Below are positions 1 through 8,225 of a stretch of DNA of 46,468 nt, one piece after another; the stretch's first letter is position 1; each line of letters starts with the position of its first letter. The translations under genes and the position numbers were made by a program. Origin of the DNA: Deltaproteobacteria bacterium (GTDB lineage Bacteria > Desulfobacterota > Desulfobacteria > Desulfobacterales > B30-G6); NCBI GenBank assembly GCA_022340465.1, contig JAJDNW010000013.1, forward strand, positions 1-46,468, read 5' to 3'. The notes beneath the pieces were generated by a model. That model made no database searches, was not told the origin of the DNA, and worked only from the letters and a program-made list of their open reading frames with translations.

Positions 1-1
1 A

Positions 2-130
2 CTGGACCAACTGGACGATATGGCTGAAGAGAAACACCTTGAAAAGATGACGTATCTGACGCTGGGCACTGTATTCTGGATTATTCTGGGACTTTTAACC
101 TGGGCCGTAATAGCCAATTACATATTGTGA
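2..130 (+). CDS. C-terminal end of a small membrane protein (partial)
   Basis: An open frame enters from the left edge and stops at TGA 128-130. The visible 42 residues are a charged stretch (LDQLDDMAEEKHLEKMTY) followed by one hydrophobic helix (LGTVFWIILGLLTWAVIANY), so the protein ends in a membrane anchor with almost no tail. Eleven bases after the stop a new ATG with a good ribosome-binding site follows, so this may be the upstream member of a short operon. I do not recognise the family from this tail. The frame is inferred from the uninterrupted reading and the clean membrane helix. Confidence 0.5.
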   Translation: MDQLDDMAEEKHLEKMTYLTLGTVFWIILGLLTWAVIANYIL

Positions 131-140
131 AGAGGAAACA

Positions 141-239
141 ATGAAAGGGAGTGACATCAAGGGCCGCTTAAAGACAGACCCCACCGGCAATGTAGGGAGC
201 ACCGACCATCAATCACAAGCCGCGTCCTTTGGCTTCTGA
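141..239 (+). CDS. Possible 32-residue small protein or frameshifted gene start
   Basis: ATG at 141 is preceded by AGAGGA with normal spacing. The frame runs 32 codons to TGA at 237-239. The peptide is polar and has no recognisable domain. A different frame over about 221-265 would encode a hydrophobic stretch (VLWLLIFGLLSYAG), so this may be the start of a small membrane protein broken by a frameshift rather than a genuine 32-residue product. It converges on the glycosidase gene whose 3' end lies at 294. Low confidence; only the ribosome site argues for translation. Confidence 0.25.
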   Translation: MKGSDIKGRLKTDPTGNVGSTDHQSQAASFGF

Positions 240-293
240 TTTTCGGTTTGCTTTCTTACGCCGGCAGGAAAATGCATGAAGGGTCGAAGCGTT

Positions 294-2558
294 TTAGCTT
301 AGAATCCTCACCGTCCTCTGCATACGCTTTAGCACCTGTCGCTTGTATCCCGGCAGATTTATATCTATCTCTCCGCCGAGCGTTTGCTGATCGCTGTCCA
401 GATTCAGCAAAACGGCGGCACCTGACTTTCGTAAGCTAACCTTCAGTGTTCCTCCAGCAACAAGGGTCGGTCCGAAGGAAATTTCATGACCGCTTTCAAT
501 CCATTCGGGAAAAATGCCGGAACCGATGACGATATGTCGGCCCTCCTCCCGCACGAACATATTGCGCACCATCATCAACCATTCTGCCGCCGCCCAGCCG
601 TGCTGACCGTCCCCCATGCAACCGCCCTTGGTAAAGGGATGGATCGCCTCAGGCCACTGCCCGGTCGGCGAAGCCAGGTCTGCCACAGTTCTCACCAACC
701 GCCGGAAAACCGGGTTGTTGGCCCTTAAAAGGGTTTGAGCAAGGGATAGGGTAAGGTAAATATTGATCCCTGCATGGATCATGTCTTGAAAAAAGGCGTT
801 GGAGTGAAAACAGTTTTCCATCAAGTAGGCGACGGTATTCACGATGTCCGGATCCCCGGGCGCCGTCAGTTGCAGGGGATAGTCCGCGACCAAGGATCCG
901 ATGGCACCGGCGTCCATGCGGCGATAGGGCGAAGCTGGGATCCCACCCGGTCGTTTTCTCTCAGGAATCCCCCGAATGCTGTCAAAAATGCACTGTCGGA
1001 AATGGGCTGCCTGATCCTTCAGAACGGCATGCTTGCCCGGTAAGTGATGCTCGGTGGCCAGGTATGCCGCCTGGTTCAATCCGGCCAATCCCCAGAAGTC
1101 ATCCCAGTAATAATAGTCGTTTGGGCCCAGATGTTCCGCGCTAAATCCGGCCGGCAACAAACCGTGATGCGGCACGCCTTCACCGGGCATGGTGCGCTTC
1201 TTAGCAATCCATTCCGCACCCTTTAACAAATTTTTCAAGAACGGCTTGTCATAAGCGATTCCGGTGAGTTCATGAAACCTACCGCAAATCCACAGTACCT
1301 GCCCGTTGGAGTCCCATTCGCCCTCTTGGGACCGAAAATATCCCGATAGGGTCTGCCTTTCCGGAAACCTTTGAATCACGTTTTTGACTCGCTCCGGCAG
1401 GTTGATACCCAGAAGCGCATTGAGCATGAAACAGGCATCCCGGAACCAAAATCGCTTGTACGTATAAGGACCCGGATAAATTTCCCCGGCACTCAACAAG
1501 AGCACGGTCCGGACAGCTGCGTCATAGAGAAATTGAATCCTGCTGTCCGGCACCCGTAGCTGAGCGGATCTAGCAACCCATGTTTGCCAGTTTTCATGTG
1601 ATGGGGCTTCAACGGGGGACGCGGGGTCTGCTTTTTTGGCGGAAGTGTTCTCCAGCGGTGCGGTAACGGTCAGATCGACGCTTTCCCGCTCTTTAATGGG
1701 GAACAAGGCTGCACCCGTGGCCATACCGATTTCACAAAAGACCGAGCTCTCGTTCTGTACATCGTCCAAATTGTTTGCGACATCACCCTTCTCATAGGTG
1801 GAAAAAAGTACCTTTTCGGGCTTCCGACTCAGCTGGAGGTTGGTCGCTTTATTGACTCGGAAACAACCCCGCTCGCGATCATAGTCGATCTCATCGATAA
1901 ACTGCACCCCCTCCGGATTGTATGGGCGCAACGACAAAACCAGCCACCCGCCTTTTTTCGCAAATCCACGGGCGTGGACACAGATCTTAAATCCCTGCGG
2001 GCTCTCGGCAACCCACACGGTTGTCTCAAGCCGCAAGCCCGACGCCTCGGTGTGTGTGGATACGTTAATCTGTTCACTTTCCAAGTCCATGCTCTGCTTT
2101 GCACCGTCGACTTTTGCGGGCACCAACAACTGTTTGCCGGATAGAATCCAAAAGTCGACAGACCATCCATCGAGGTAGGGGGTTATCAGCCCTCTGGGAT
2201 CGACAATGGGATAATGAGGCATCTCCGGATGTCCCACAGCGGTCCAGTTGCGGTGGGTCAAATTGATGTGACTAAATGCAAATCCCCTGGGAATAAAGGA
2301 TCGATCGTTGGGCTTGAATTGTTTAACGATCCAGAACGGCCAGACCCAGTCCAGATTGTACTGGATCACCCGTGTGTTGATCAGGCCCCTGGCATGAAAA
2401 ATCACACCGGCTCGCAACAATTCAATGGGTTCGTGCACCTCCGAAGGGTGTCCAAAGCGACGCAGCCTGGCGATCAAGGTAAACGGATCAATAAAGCCAT
2501 AGCTTCGGACCGCCTTTTTGATGATGAATTTCCAAGGCAACCACTTTTTTAACCACAT
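294..2558 (-). CDS. Six-hairpin (alpha/alpha) glycoside hydrolase, glucoamylase / debranching-enzyme-like
   Basis: The 754-residue protein has a beta-rich N-terminal half (about 40-310) and an (alpha/alpha)6-type C-terminal half (about 330-750). Motifs typical of glucoamylase (GH15) and amylo-alpha-1,6-glucosidase-like enzymes are visible: RFWFRDACF at 369-377, QEGEWDSNGQVLW at 411-423 with acidic residues suited to catalysis, and a late GDGQHGWAAAEW. There is no obvious signal peptide, so it is probably cytosolic, acting on an internal glucan or a glucosylated solute. The start has AGGAG seven bases upstream. It lies downstream of a GT4 glycosyltransferase on the same strand, separated by a terminator-like hairpin, which suggests a joint role in making and trimming a carbohydrate. 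The exact substrate cannot be read from sequence; the broad family is fairly secure. Confidence 0.75.
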   Translation of the reverse strand: MWLKKWLPWKFIIKKAVRSYGFIDPFTLIARLRRFGHPSEVHEPIELLRAGVIFHARGLINTRVIQYNLDWVWPFWIVKQFKPNDRSFIPRGFAFSHINLTHRNWTAVGHPEMPHYPIVDPRGLITPYLDGWSVDFWILSGKQLLVPAKVDGAKQSMDLESEQINVSTHTEASGLRLETTVWVAESPQGFKICVHARGFAKKGGWLVLSLRPYNPEGVQFIDEIDYDRERGCFRVNKATNLQLSRKPEKVLFSTYEKGDVANNLDDVQNESSVFCEIGMATGAALFPIKERESVDLTVTAPLENTSAKKADPASPVEAPSHENWQTWVARSAQLRVPDSRIQFLYDAAVRTVLLLSAGEIYPGPYTYKRFWFRDACFMLNALLGINLPERVKNVIQRFPERQTLSGYFRSQEGEWDSNGQVLWICGRFHELTGIAYDKPFLKNLLKGAEWIAKKRTMPGEGVPHHGLLPAGFSAEHLGPNDYYYWDDFWGLAGLNQAAYLATEHHLPGKHAVLKDQAAHFRQCIFDSIRGIPERKRPGGIPASPYRRMDAGAIGSLVADYPLQLTAPGDPDIVNTVAYLMENCFHSNAFFQDMIHAGINIYLTLSLAQTLLRANNPVFRRLVRTVADLASPTGQWPEAIHPFTKGGCMGDGQHGWAAAEWLMMVRNMFVREEGRHIVIGSGIFPEWIESGHEISFGPTLVAGGTLKVSLRKSGAAVLLNLDSDQQTLGGEIDINLPGYKRQVLKRMQRTVRILS

Positions 2559-2613
2559 TTTTTATCTCCTGATCACGTCAACTGATTGTATCTCTTGCGA
2601 ACTTTTCGGCTGA

Positions 2614-2649
2614 TAAAAAGGGGACAGGCGTTTTTTCATTGTCTGTCCC
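2614..2649 (-). terminator. Rho-independent terminator after the GT4 gene
   Basis: Read on the minus strand, GGGACAG and CTGTCCC arms (plus-strand 2643-2649 and 2621-2627) enclose a 15-nt loop and are followed by CTTTTTATC, a T-tract. It lies in the 178-bp gap between the glycosyltransferase stop and the glycosidase start, so the two genes may be only partly cotranscribed. Confidence 0.5.
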
Positions 2650-2736
2650 AATACAGCGTGGCAGGTTCAGGAGCCTCACGACACACACATGTCTGGGAAA
2701 AGTTTTAGCATGAGCTCAATACCCTTCACGGAAAGA

Positions 2737-4050
2737 TCAATCCATCTCATTGATCCCGGCAACGTCCTCCTTATTGCTCGTCGTCTGAAAAATGCTTTCT
2801 GCTTTTTCACTCACCAGCTCCCATTCCGCGCGACAGGCATGCAAAAATTTATCCCAGGGATCAAGGGGACGGGCGTTAGGCCCTTTTTCACCCCCGACGG
2901 CATCTCCAACATACGCATACAATTCTGACAGTTTATCTGCGCTTCTTTTCCGGCTAAATTTCTGGGCGGTTTTTCTGGCATGCTGCGACCATTTGGTTAC
3001 ATCTTTCGGCATGCCGACAATCCAAGCCAGCGCGTCGGAAAAACGCTCCACAGAGGCGCTACCTTCGAGCAAGCTTCCGTTCCGCCCATCGCGGATCACC
3101 TCGCGGGCACCAGGCGCGTCCAATGCTATCACTGGAACACCGGCAGCCATTGCTTCGGTTAAAACCATTCCCTGGGTTTCGGTTTGGGACGCAAAGGCAA
3201 ATAGATTCATGGCATGGTAGGCGTCCACAAGGGTTTGTCCGGTCAGACTGCCTGTAATGGTCAAACGATCCTCAAACGCCTTCTTTTTTAAGATATTGAG
3301 AATCCTTTCCTGGCTGGGGCCTTCACCCACCACTAAAAAGTACATATTCGCATGATTTTCCATGGTTCGGGCAATTGCCCGCGTCAGGTAATCTAGGTTT
3401 TTTTCAGGAGCAAGCCTGCCCACGTGACCGATCACAAAAGAGGTCGAAGGGATCCGGTGTTTTTTTCGAAAAACGTTCCCATTCCCGTTTCCAAAAAAAG
3501 ACACATCCACGCCGGTTGGAATTTCAGAGACCGGTACGCTGACCCCGCGCTCGATTATCAGATTTTTGACGCTTTCACTGGGAGCTACGACCGCATCGCA
3601 AAGATTGGCATAGTTGGTGGCCAGGAAAGCAGCGAATCGTTTCATTTTTTCCGGGTTCTCTGCAATGTAGTGGGTGTATTCCTCATAAAGCGTATGGTGC
3701 GTAAAAATAAGGGGCAAATTTCGGCGTCGGGCAGATCTCAAAGCCGCATCCCCCATGAGATAGGGGTGATGACTGTGGATAATGTCAGGGCAAAATGCCT
3801 CAATTTGTTCATCAATGAGAAAAGGAATCGGGATGCGGACGGAAAAATCGCTGCCGTTGAAATTCTGAATAGCGGGCACACGGAAAACCCCTGCATCCAT
3901 TTCGTCATGCATTTCATGGCCAGGGAATGTCGGCGCCACGATCATAACCTCATGCCCGGCATTTCTCAAATCCTGGGTAAAGGTGGAAATCGATCGGGCC
4001 ACGCCGCCGACATGGGGAAGATAGGTATTGGTAAACATGCAAACATTCAT
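2737..4050 (-). CDS. GT4-family glycosyltransferase
   Basis: The 437-residue protein has a GT-B fold, retaining glycosyltransferase family 4. The N-terminus MNVCMFTNTYLPHVGGVARS contains the glycine-rich GGV loop that contacts donor phosphates. The C-terminal domain has HVGRLAPEKNLDYL, GEGPSQERI and the family's E-x7-E signature in ETQGMVLTEAMAAG, then GVPVIALDAPGAREVI. It would transfer a hexose from a nucleotide sugar to lipid, protein or a small solute, in the cytosol or at the inner membrane face. The extra C-terminal 60 residues are charged and unassigned. Its neighbour is a six-hairpin glycosidase, suggesting a shared glucan or glycoside pathway (inference). Acceptor and donor are unknown. 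Confidence 0.85.
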   Translation of the reverse strand: MNVCMFTNTYLPHVGGVARSISTFTQDLRNAGHEVMIVAPTFPGHEMHDEMDAGVFRVPAIQNFNGSDFSVRIPIPFLIDEQIEAFCPDIIHSHHPYLMGDAALRSARRRNLPLIFTHHTLYEEYTHYIAENPEKMKRFAAFLATNYANLCDAVVAPSESVKNLIIERGVSVPVSEIPTGVDVSFFGNGNGNVFRKKHRIPSTSFVIGHVGRLAPEKNLDYLTRAIARTMENHANMYFLVVGEGPSQERILNILKKKAFEDRLTITGSLTGQTLVDAYHAMNLFAFASQTETQGMVLTEAMAAGVPVIALDAPGAREVIRDGRNGSLLEGSASVERFSDALAWIVGMPKDVTKWSQHARKTAQKFSRKRSADKLSELYAYVGDAVGGEKGPNARPLDPWDKFLHACRAEWELVSEKAESIFQTTSNKEDVAGINEMD

Positions 4051-4145
4051 ACGGACGCCCTTTATGCATCCAGCCGGTTAACGTTTCACCACTGATACAT
4101 ATACACACTACTGATTAAACGCAATTTTACTATGGGTGGAAAGCA

Positions 4146-4529
4146 TTATATGGCAAACAATGTATGATTTTTACGGCCGGCCGAAGTATTGGTGATAAAG
4201 GGGCATCTATTCACCAGCCCGCAAGCGCGAAGGGCTATAAAAGGTGTGTATTCAAAAGCGCCAATTAACCGCATGGGCGGATGCTCCGGCACCTTGGGAT
4301 CTGGATTCTCTCGTGGCGGCTCCTTGATGGGTGGGTCTTTGGGTTCATTGGGTGGCTCCTCCACCGGCGGTGGGTTTTCTGGGGGCGGTTCCCCGGGAGC
4401 GTCTCCGGGCTCCTCGACCGGTGGTTTTTGCGGTCGATTGGGCGGTTCTTTCAACGGAGATCTCCGGGGCGTCGTTATGCCCGTCTTTCTGCCGCTGCAT
4501 CGTAATTCGGTTTGAAATGCTGGTGGCAT
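4146..4529 (-). CDS. Small proline-rich protein
   Basis: The 127-residue protein has a centre (about 25-85) that is a run of imperfect PP-containing repeats (KEPPNRPQKPP, EEPPNEPKDPP, KEPPRENPD), strongly charged and probably extended and disordered. The ends are less repetitive and could be partly miscalled, since the C-terminal 40 residues lack the repeat bias. ATG at 4529 has AAGGAG ten bases upstream and lies 19 bases after the stop of the universal stress protein gene, so it is likely the last gene of the 5324-4146 minus-strand operon. Short proline-rich proteins beside stress genes are common but have no assigned function; none is proposed. Confidence 0.5.
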   Translation of the reverse strand: MPPAFQTELRCSGRKTGITTPRRSPLKEPPNRPQKPPVEEPGDAPGEPPPENPPPVEEPPNEPKDPPIKEPPRENPDPKVPEHPPMRLIGAFEYTPFIALRACGLVNRCPFITNTSAGRKNHTLFAI

Positions 4530-4548
4530 GTTACATTCGCTCCTTTCA

Positions 4549-4992
4549 TTATTCAGGGGGCTTTCGAATGACCATTAGGGGTTGTTCGATGCGGTTGAGC
4601 ACGCCCGCTGCAGCGCTTCCAAAAAAGACCCGCTGTAAGCCGGTGCGACCATGGCTGGCTATTAACACCAGGTCCACCGATTCGCTTTCGGCTGTATCAA
4701 TGATGTTCTTGACCACCGACCCCAGACTTACCACAATTTTCGCTTGAATCTTTTTCTTTTCAAACTTGCCTTTCAACACCTTTAGATACATTTCAGCTTC
4801 TTGCATTTTTGTGTCCATTTCTTGCCGAAACAAATCCACGGCAGCCCCGTTCCTGCCGGCCATTTTTGGCGGATCGATGACCGTCAAGAAGACAAGGTCT
4901 GCTTTGTAACGGACGGCAAGAGACTCTGCGTGCGACAAAGCAATTTCAGCCAGCTTCGATCCATCCAAAGGTACCAGAATCTTTTTATACAT
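4549..4992 (-). CDS. Universal stress protein, UspA family
   Basis: The 147-residue protein has full family length. It begins MYKKILVPLDGS, the usual first strand with the Asp that contacts the adenine nucleotide. It ends with ASHGRTGLQRVFFGSAA, matching the ATP-binding G-2x-G-9x-G(S) pattern except that the first glycine is alanine, and closes with QPLMVIRK. It probably binds ATP or AMP as a cytosolic dimer and supports survival under starvation or stress. It sits between a small winged-helix-like gene (42 bp upstream) and the proline-rich gene (19 bp downstream), all on the minus strand, consistent with an operon. Family is secure, physiological trigger unknown. Confidence 0.9.
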   Translation of the reverse strand: MYKKILVPLDGSKLAEIALSHAESLAVRYKADLVFLTVIDPPKMAGRNGAAVDLFRQEMDTKMQEAEMYLKVLKGKFEKKKIQAKIVVSLGSVVKNIIDTAESESVDLVLIASHGRTGLQRVFFGSAAAGVLNRIEQPLMVIRKPPE

Positions 4993-5033
4993 CGTTTTTT
5001 CTCCATTTTAAAACACGTACAGCGTTCTATGCG

Positions 5034-5324
5034 TTAATCAATTTTTCCGGCCACAACGACCGCTTCATTGTTGTTAGGCTTTTTGACGAGCTGCAACTGC
5101 TTCAGACCTTTTCGGGTTAATCGAACCGATTGGTTTTCATTGGAAATCAGGATGGAGCCGTTCTCTTTTAACGACTGGATGGCCCCTTCCACCTCTTTTT
5201 CTGGAATATCATTGTAGGCAGATAGGAGGCCATCCAGAAAAATGGGTTTTTTCCCATTGGACCGAAGCCACTTATGTCCGATCCGGGAGAGTATGTTACG
5301 TCGTAAGTTCCTGAACTCCATCAC
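5034..5324 (-). CDS. Small winged-helix-like protein, upstream of usp
   Basis: The 96-residue protein contains the pattern IPEKEVEGAIQSLKENGSILISNENQSVRLTRKGLKQL, resembling a winged-helix recognition helix, wing and final helix. It could be a small DNA-binding regulator or part of a partner-binding domain. The first codon is GTG at 5324; an ATG follows immediately at 5321. An AGGGGG ribosome site spaces better to the GTG. It is first in the minus-strand set running into the universal stress protein gene. No specific family is recognised; the winged-helix reading is an inference from pattern, not a match. Confidence 0.6.
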   Translation of the reverse strand: MMEFRNLRRNILSRIGHKWLRSNGKKPIFLDGLLSAYNDIPEKEVEGAIQSLKENGSILISNENQSVRLTRKGLKQLQLVKKPNNNEAVVVAGKID

Positions 5325-5371
5325 ATTGCATTCCCCCTATGCCTGATACCTGACGAATCTGAGCAGGCGAA

Positions 5372-5566
5372 TCACACATGTCCACCCAAGTCGCCAGGTG
5401 CATTGTCACGGCTCTTGGCATGTTCCACCGTGGGTGTTTCGGCAGTTGAATGTTCCATCTCCTCTGCATCCAGTTTTTCCTGCTGCTCCTTCCGCAGATC
5501 TGAAACCTGGTCTTTGCATTCGCCTTCGCATTCTCCAGTGATGTCTCTTTTTGGCATGTCAGTCAT
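5372..5566 (-). CDS. Small highly charged protein of unknown function (64 aa)
   Basis: The start chosen is ATG at 5566 (MTDMPKRDITG), with GGAGG nine bases upstream. The longer open frame reaching 5803 loses protein-like composition before this point. The peptide is acidic and hydrophilic, contains the paired cysteines GECEGEC near residue 13 that could bind a metal or form a disulfide, and is probably largely helical or disordered after residue 20. It lies 48 bp upstream of the winged-helix gene on the same strand and may head the stress operon. No family recognised. Confidence 0.45.
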   Translation of the reverse strand: MTDMPKRDITGECEGECKDQVSDLRKEQQEKLDAEEMEHSTAETPTVEHAKSRDNAPGDLGGHV

Positions 5567-5818
5567 TTTCATGCGCCTCCATGTTCTTAGTTGTTGATTA
5601 TTAATATCCGTACACCACTCATGCCCATCATGACCGCCAGGCAAGCGCCGCATTATAATTAATCCGCTCACTGCGCCGTTGCGCTGGCGAGTGTTGATTA
5701 ATATAGTGATTTTTAGCCGACAATGAAATGGGTGCAAACCCGTAGATGCCGCATAGCGTGCATGTATACGTGCTCTAAACTCGTGCCGTCGAAGCCTTGT
5801 CATAGGAGGAACCAGACT

Positions 5819-5941
5819 ATGATGCTGGTAATCAGCCTATCCGCCGGGTTTTTCCCATACCGCTGGTTTCGATTAACCACCGGCCAAAATTGCCTGTATA
5901 CTTGCAACAGGTACGTAAAATACCGGGACGACCCTATTTAA
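5819..5941 (+). CDS. Possible 40-residue small protein
   Basis: ATG at 5819 follows a perfect AGGAGG with nine-base spacing, the main reason to list it. The peptide MMLVISLSAGFFPYRW... has a short hydrophobic start, two cysteines (CLYTC) and a basic end. No homologue is recognised and the composition is not decisive. It may be a leader peptide or chance. Confidence 0.3.
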   Translation: MMLVISLSAGFFPYRWFRLTTGQNCLYTCNRYVKYRDDPI

Positions 5942-6034
5942 GTATTGATGACCTGCACTATAGTATTATCAGATATGGCAGTATTGATTTTAACAGAAAT
6001 TACGTCGGGAGAGAGTATTGCGAAAGGAGGATAC

Positions 6035-6106
6035 GTGCTGCATATTGGATATTTTTCATTCGATGAGCAGGATGGGCAGGATGATGATTCAAAGAATAGA
6101 CATTGA
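6035..6106 (+). CDS. Possible 23-residue peptide or remnant
   Basis: GTG at 6035 follows AAAGGAGG by four bases. The peptide opens LHIGYFSFDEQDG and is acidic, ending 55 bp before the phosphorylase start. The opening looks like a genuine protein start that stops early, so this may be a truncated gene or a translated leader. Evidence is only the ribosome site and composition. Confidence 0.25.
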   Translation: MLHIGYFSFDEQDGQDDDSKNRH

Positions 6107-6161
6107 ACTATAAAAAGACCTATTATCGGCAGCTCTTCGCACATCTATTGGAGTTCTGATC

Positions 6162-7610
6162 ATGCCAATAAAAAATGGTGTCCAACTAATCACCTATCCG
6201 GACAGTCTGGGACGAAATCTACCCGAACTGCACTATACACTGAAAAAATATCTTCATGACGCCATCAGCGGTATTCACCTGCTGCCCTTTTATCCTTCCT
6301 CCGCAGACAGGGGATTCTCGCCGATCACTTACGAAAAGGTCGACCCACATTTCGGATCCTGGACCGATATTGATAGAATTGGCCGGGAATACGACCTAAT
6401 CATCGACTTCATGGTGAATCACATTTCAAGGCAATCGATTTATTTCCAGGACTATCTGAAAAATGGATCACGGTCACCCTATGCAGATATGTTCTTAAGC
6501 TTCGACAAACTAGCCCCCAATGGGAATGTCACCCAGGAGGACCTTGAAAAGGTTTATACACGCAAGCCAAGCCCGCCCTATATGACTATTGAGCGTGCCG
6601 ACGGCACCAAAGAGAAGATATGGTCGACCTTTGATAACGAGCAAATCGACTTGGACTGGCAATCACCCGTTACCAGAAAGATCATGCGCAAATTCTTAAT
6701 TCAGCTAGCCGGCGGGAACATTGGCATGATCCGCTTGGATGCATTCGCTTACACTACCATAAAGATTGGAACGCGCAGTTTTTTCTTGGAACCCGATGTT
6801 TGGGAGCTGCTTGATTGGTTAGACGACTGTGTTTCTCCCTTTCAAGTCGAGATCCTGCCGGAGGTTCACGAGCACTATTCCTATCAGATCAAAATGAGTG
6901 AAAAAGGTTACTGGGTTTACGATTTTGCCCTGCCCATGCTTGTGATTCACACGCTTTACCACCACAGCAACAAGTGCTTGATAAACTGGTTGCACATATG
7001 TCCTCGAAAACAGATCACCACTTTAGATACCCACGATGGAATTGGTATCGTTGATGTCCATGAATTGATGTCCCAGGATGAAATCCATCGCACGTTGCAA
7101 GAGTTGTACGACAAGGGTTCCAACGCCAAGCGCCACTACAATAATGCCAAATACAACAATTTAGACATATACCAGATGAACACAACCTACTACTCAGCTC
7201 TCGAATGCAATGATGATTCATACATTTGTGCGAGAATCATTCAATTTTTTGCCCCCGGCATACCCCAGGTATATTACGTGGGGTTACTGGCCGGAAAAAA
7301 CGACATTGAATTGGTCGAAAAAACCAAATCCGGCCGTAACATTAACCGGCATAATTACGGGGTGGACGAAATTGATCTTGAAATGAAAAAGCCAATCGTA
7401 AAAAGGCTGATACGTCTAATGCAGTTTAGAAACAACTACCCCGCGTTCGATGGCGAGTTTCATGTAGAGGACTCTCCCGAAAATCAAGTCGTGCTAAAAT
7501 GGAATAACGGTGTTTTCCACGCCAAAGCGAGAATTGACCTCGACAACTACGACAATCAAGTCGTGTATTATGATAACGAGACCCACCACAATAAAACAGT
7601 TACGTTTTGA
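6162..7610 (+). CDS. Sucrose phosphorylase-type GH13_18 glycoside phosphorylase
   Basis: The 482-residue protein matches the length of sucrose phosphorylases. It reads closely like the Leuconostoc-type enzyme: VQLITYPDSLGRN start, MVNHIS (region I), MIRLDAFAY with nucleophile D193, ILPEVHEHYS with acid/base E234, LDTHDGIG with D292, and late GIPQVYYVGLLAGKND and GRNINRHNY. The reaction would be phosphorolysis of a glucoside to alpha-glucose-1-phosphate. GH13_18 also contains glucosylglycerol and glucosylglycerate phosphorylases, so sucrose is the best but not the only possible substrate. There is no sugar transporter beside it, which favours an intracellular solute. Codon use looks more A/T-rich than neighbouring regions, a possible sign of transfer. 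A regulator-like gene begins 45 bp downstream. Confidence 0.85.
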   Translation: MPIKNGVQLITYPDSLGRNLPELHYTLKKYLHDAISGIHLLPFYPSSADRGFSPITYEKVDPHFGSWTDIDRIGREYDLIIDFMVNHISRQSIYFQDYLKNGSRSPYADMFLSFDKLAPNGNVTQEDLEKVYTRKPSPPYMTIERADGTKEKIWSTFDNEQIDLDWQSPVTRKIMRKFLIQLAGGNIGMIRLDAFAYTTIKIGTRSFFLEPDVWELLDWLDDCVSPFQVEILPEVHEHYSYQIKMSEKGYWVYDFALPMLVIHTLYHHSNKCLINWLHICPRKQITTLDTHDGIGIVDVHELMSQDEIHRTLQELYDKGSNAKRHYNNAKYNNLDIYQMNTTYYSALECNDDSYICARIIQFFAPGIPQVYYVGLLAGKNDIELVEKTKSGRNINRHNYGVDEIDLEMKKPIVKRLIRLMQFRNNYPAFDGEFHVEDSPENQVVLKWNNGVFHAKARIDLDNYDNQVVYYDNETHHNKTVTF

Positions 7611-7655
7611 TATATAAAATAATACTGTTGAAGCATAATTGAGGACTTTTTCTTG

Positions 7656-8045
7656 ATGCCAAACCGCCAAAACGTGTGGATTATCGATCCTTGCAAAATC
7701 TTTGGCCAACTGTTGGCCAAGATGATTCAGAAAAAATACCCGCGAGCTGATATTACCCAAATAGAGCGCCTCGATCAGGCAAACAGCTGTCTGGAAGCCG
7801 CCCCACCGAATCTCGTATTCATTGACAGTTCCATCGCTTTCGCAAGTTGTATTGCGACGATCAAAACGATCAGACGCAAGCTGCCCAAAACCCAAATTGT
7901 GGTGGTTGCGGTGGATGATTGCGAAGAATACGAGCAAGCCATCCTCAATGCCGGTGCGGACTTTTTTTTCTCAAAGAATTATTCAAGTTATCAGCGTTTG
8001 GTCGAGTTTATCGAAAAAAACAATCCAACAGCCAATACGACATAA
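7656..8045 (+). CDS. Stand-alone receiver-like protein, degenerate
   Basis: The protein has 129 residues from ATG 7656 (a TTG at 7653 is an alternative) with GAGGA ten bases upstream. The CheY-like pattern is clear: NVWIIDPCKIFGQLLAKMI, VFIDSS with D57 at the phosphoacceptor position, IVVVAVDD, and NAGADFFFSKNYS with K107. Departures are DP instead of the paired acidic residues at position 11-12 and no Ser/Thr at the usual switch position. Phosphorylation may therefore be weak or absent. It has no output domain. It lies between the phosphorylase and a NarL-type regulator and might modulate the neighbouring two-component pair. Confidence 0.7.
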   Translation: MPNRQNVWIIDPCKIFGQLLAKMIQKKYPRADITQIERLDQANSCLEAAPPNLVFIDSSIAFASCIATIKTIRRKLPKTQIVVVAVDDCEEYEQAILNAGADFFFSKNYSSYQRLVEFIEKNNPTANTT

Positions 8046-8159
8046 AAATAGTAGCCACACCTTGCGCTGGGCATAATTTGGAATTTGACAGGAGGGATTA
8101 TATACTATAGGGTTACACACCCTTAGCTGCTATTCTAATCTGAAATGATAGGCGTCGTA

Positions 8160-8173
8160 TGTGAGATCTCACA
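8160..8173. promoter_or_regulatory. Perfect 14-bp palindrome upstream of the NarL-type gene
   Basis: TGTGAGATCTCACA is a perfect inverted repeat ending 52 bp before the regulator's ATG. It resembles a CRP/FNR-family half-site pair (TGTGA and TCACA) but with four rather than six central bases. It could equally be an autoregulatory site. Candidate only. Confidence 0.4.
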
Positions 8174-8225
8174 CATATCTGCCTTTTTCAGCCATCATCG
8201 ATACATAGACCGATAAGGCCCGCAA

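Larger units (their letters stand above)
5567..6161. other. 595-bp intergenic stretch with two possible short reading frames
   Basis: This gap separates the minus-strand stress genes from the plus-strand phosphorylase and should hold the divergent promoters. It is A+T richer than flanking genes. Two strong ribosome-binding sites (AGGAGG near 5804 and AAAGGAGG near 6023) precede short frames listed separately. No tRNA, recognised riboswitch or clear terminator was found. Confidence 0.4.

Noticed and set aside
5938-6144. A 68-codon minus-strand frame in the gap before the phosphorylase.
   Set aside because: No ribosome site, no domain, and it overlaps the plus-strand start region with its stronger ribosome-binding sites.
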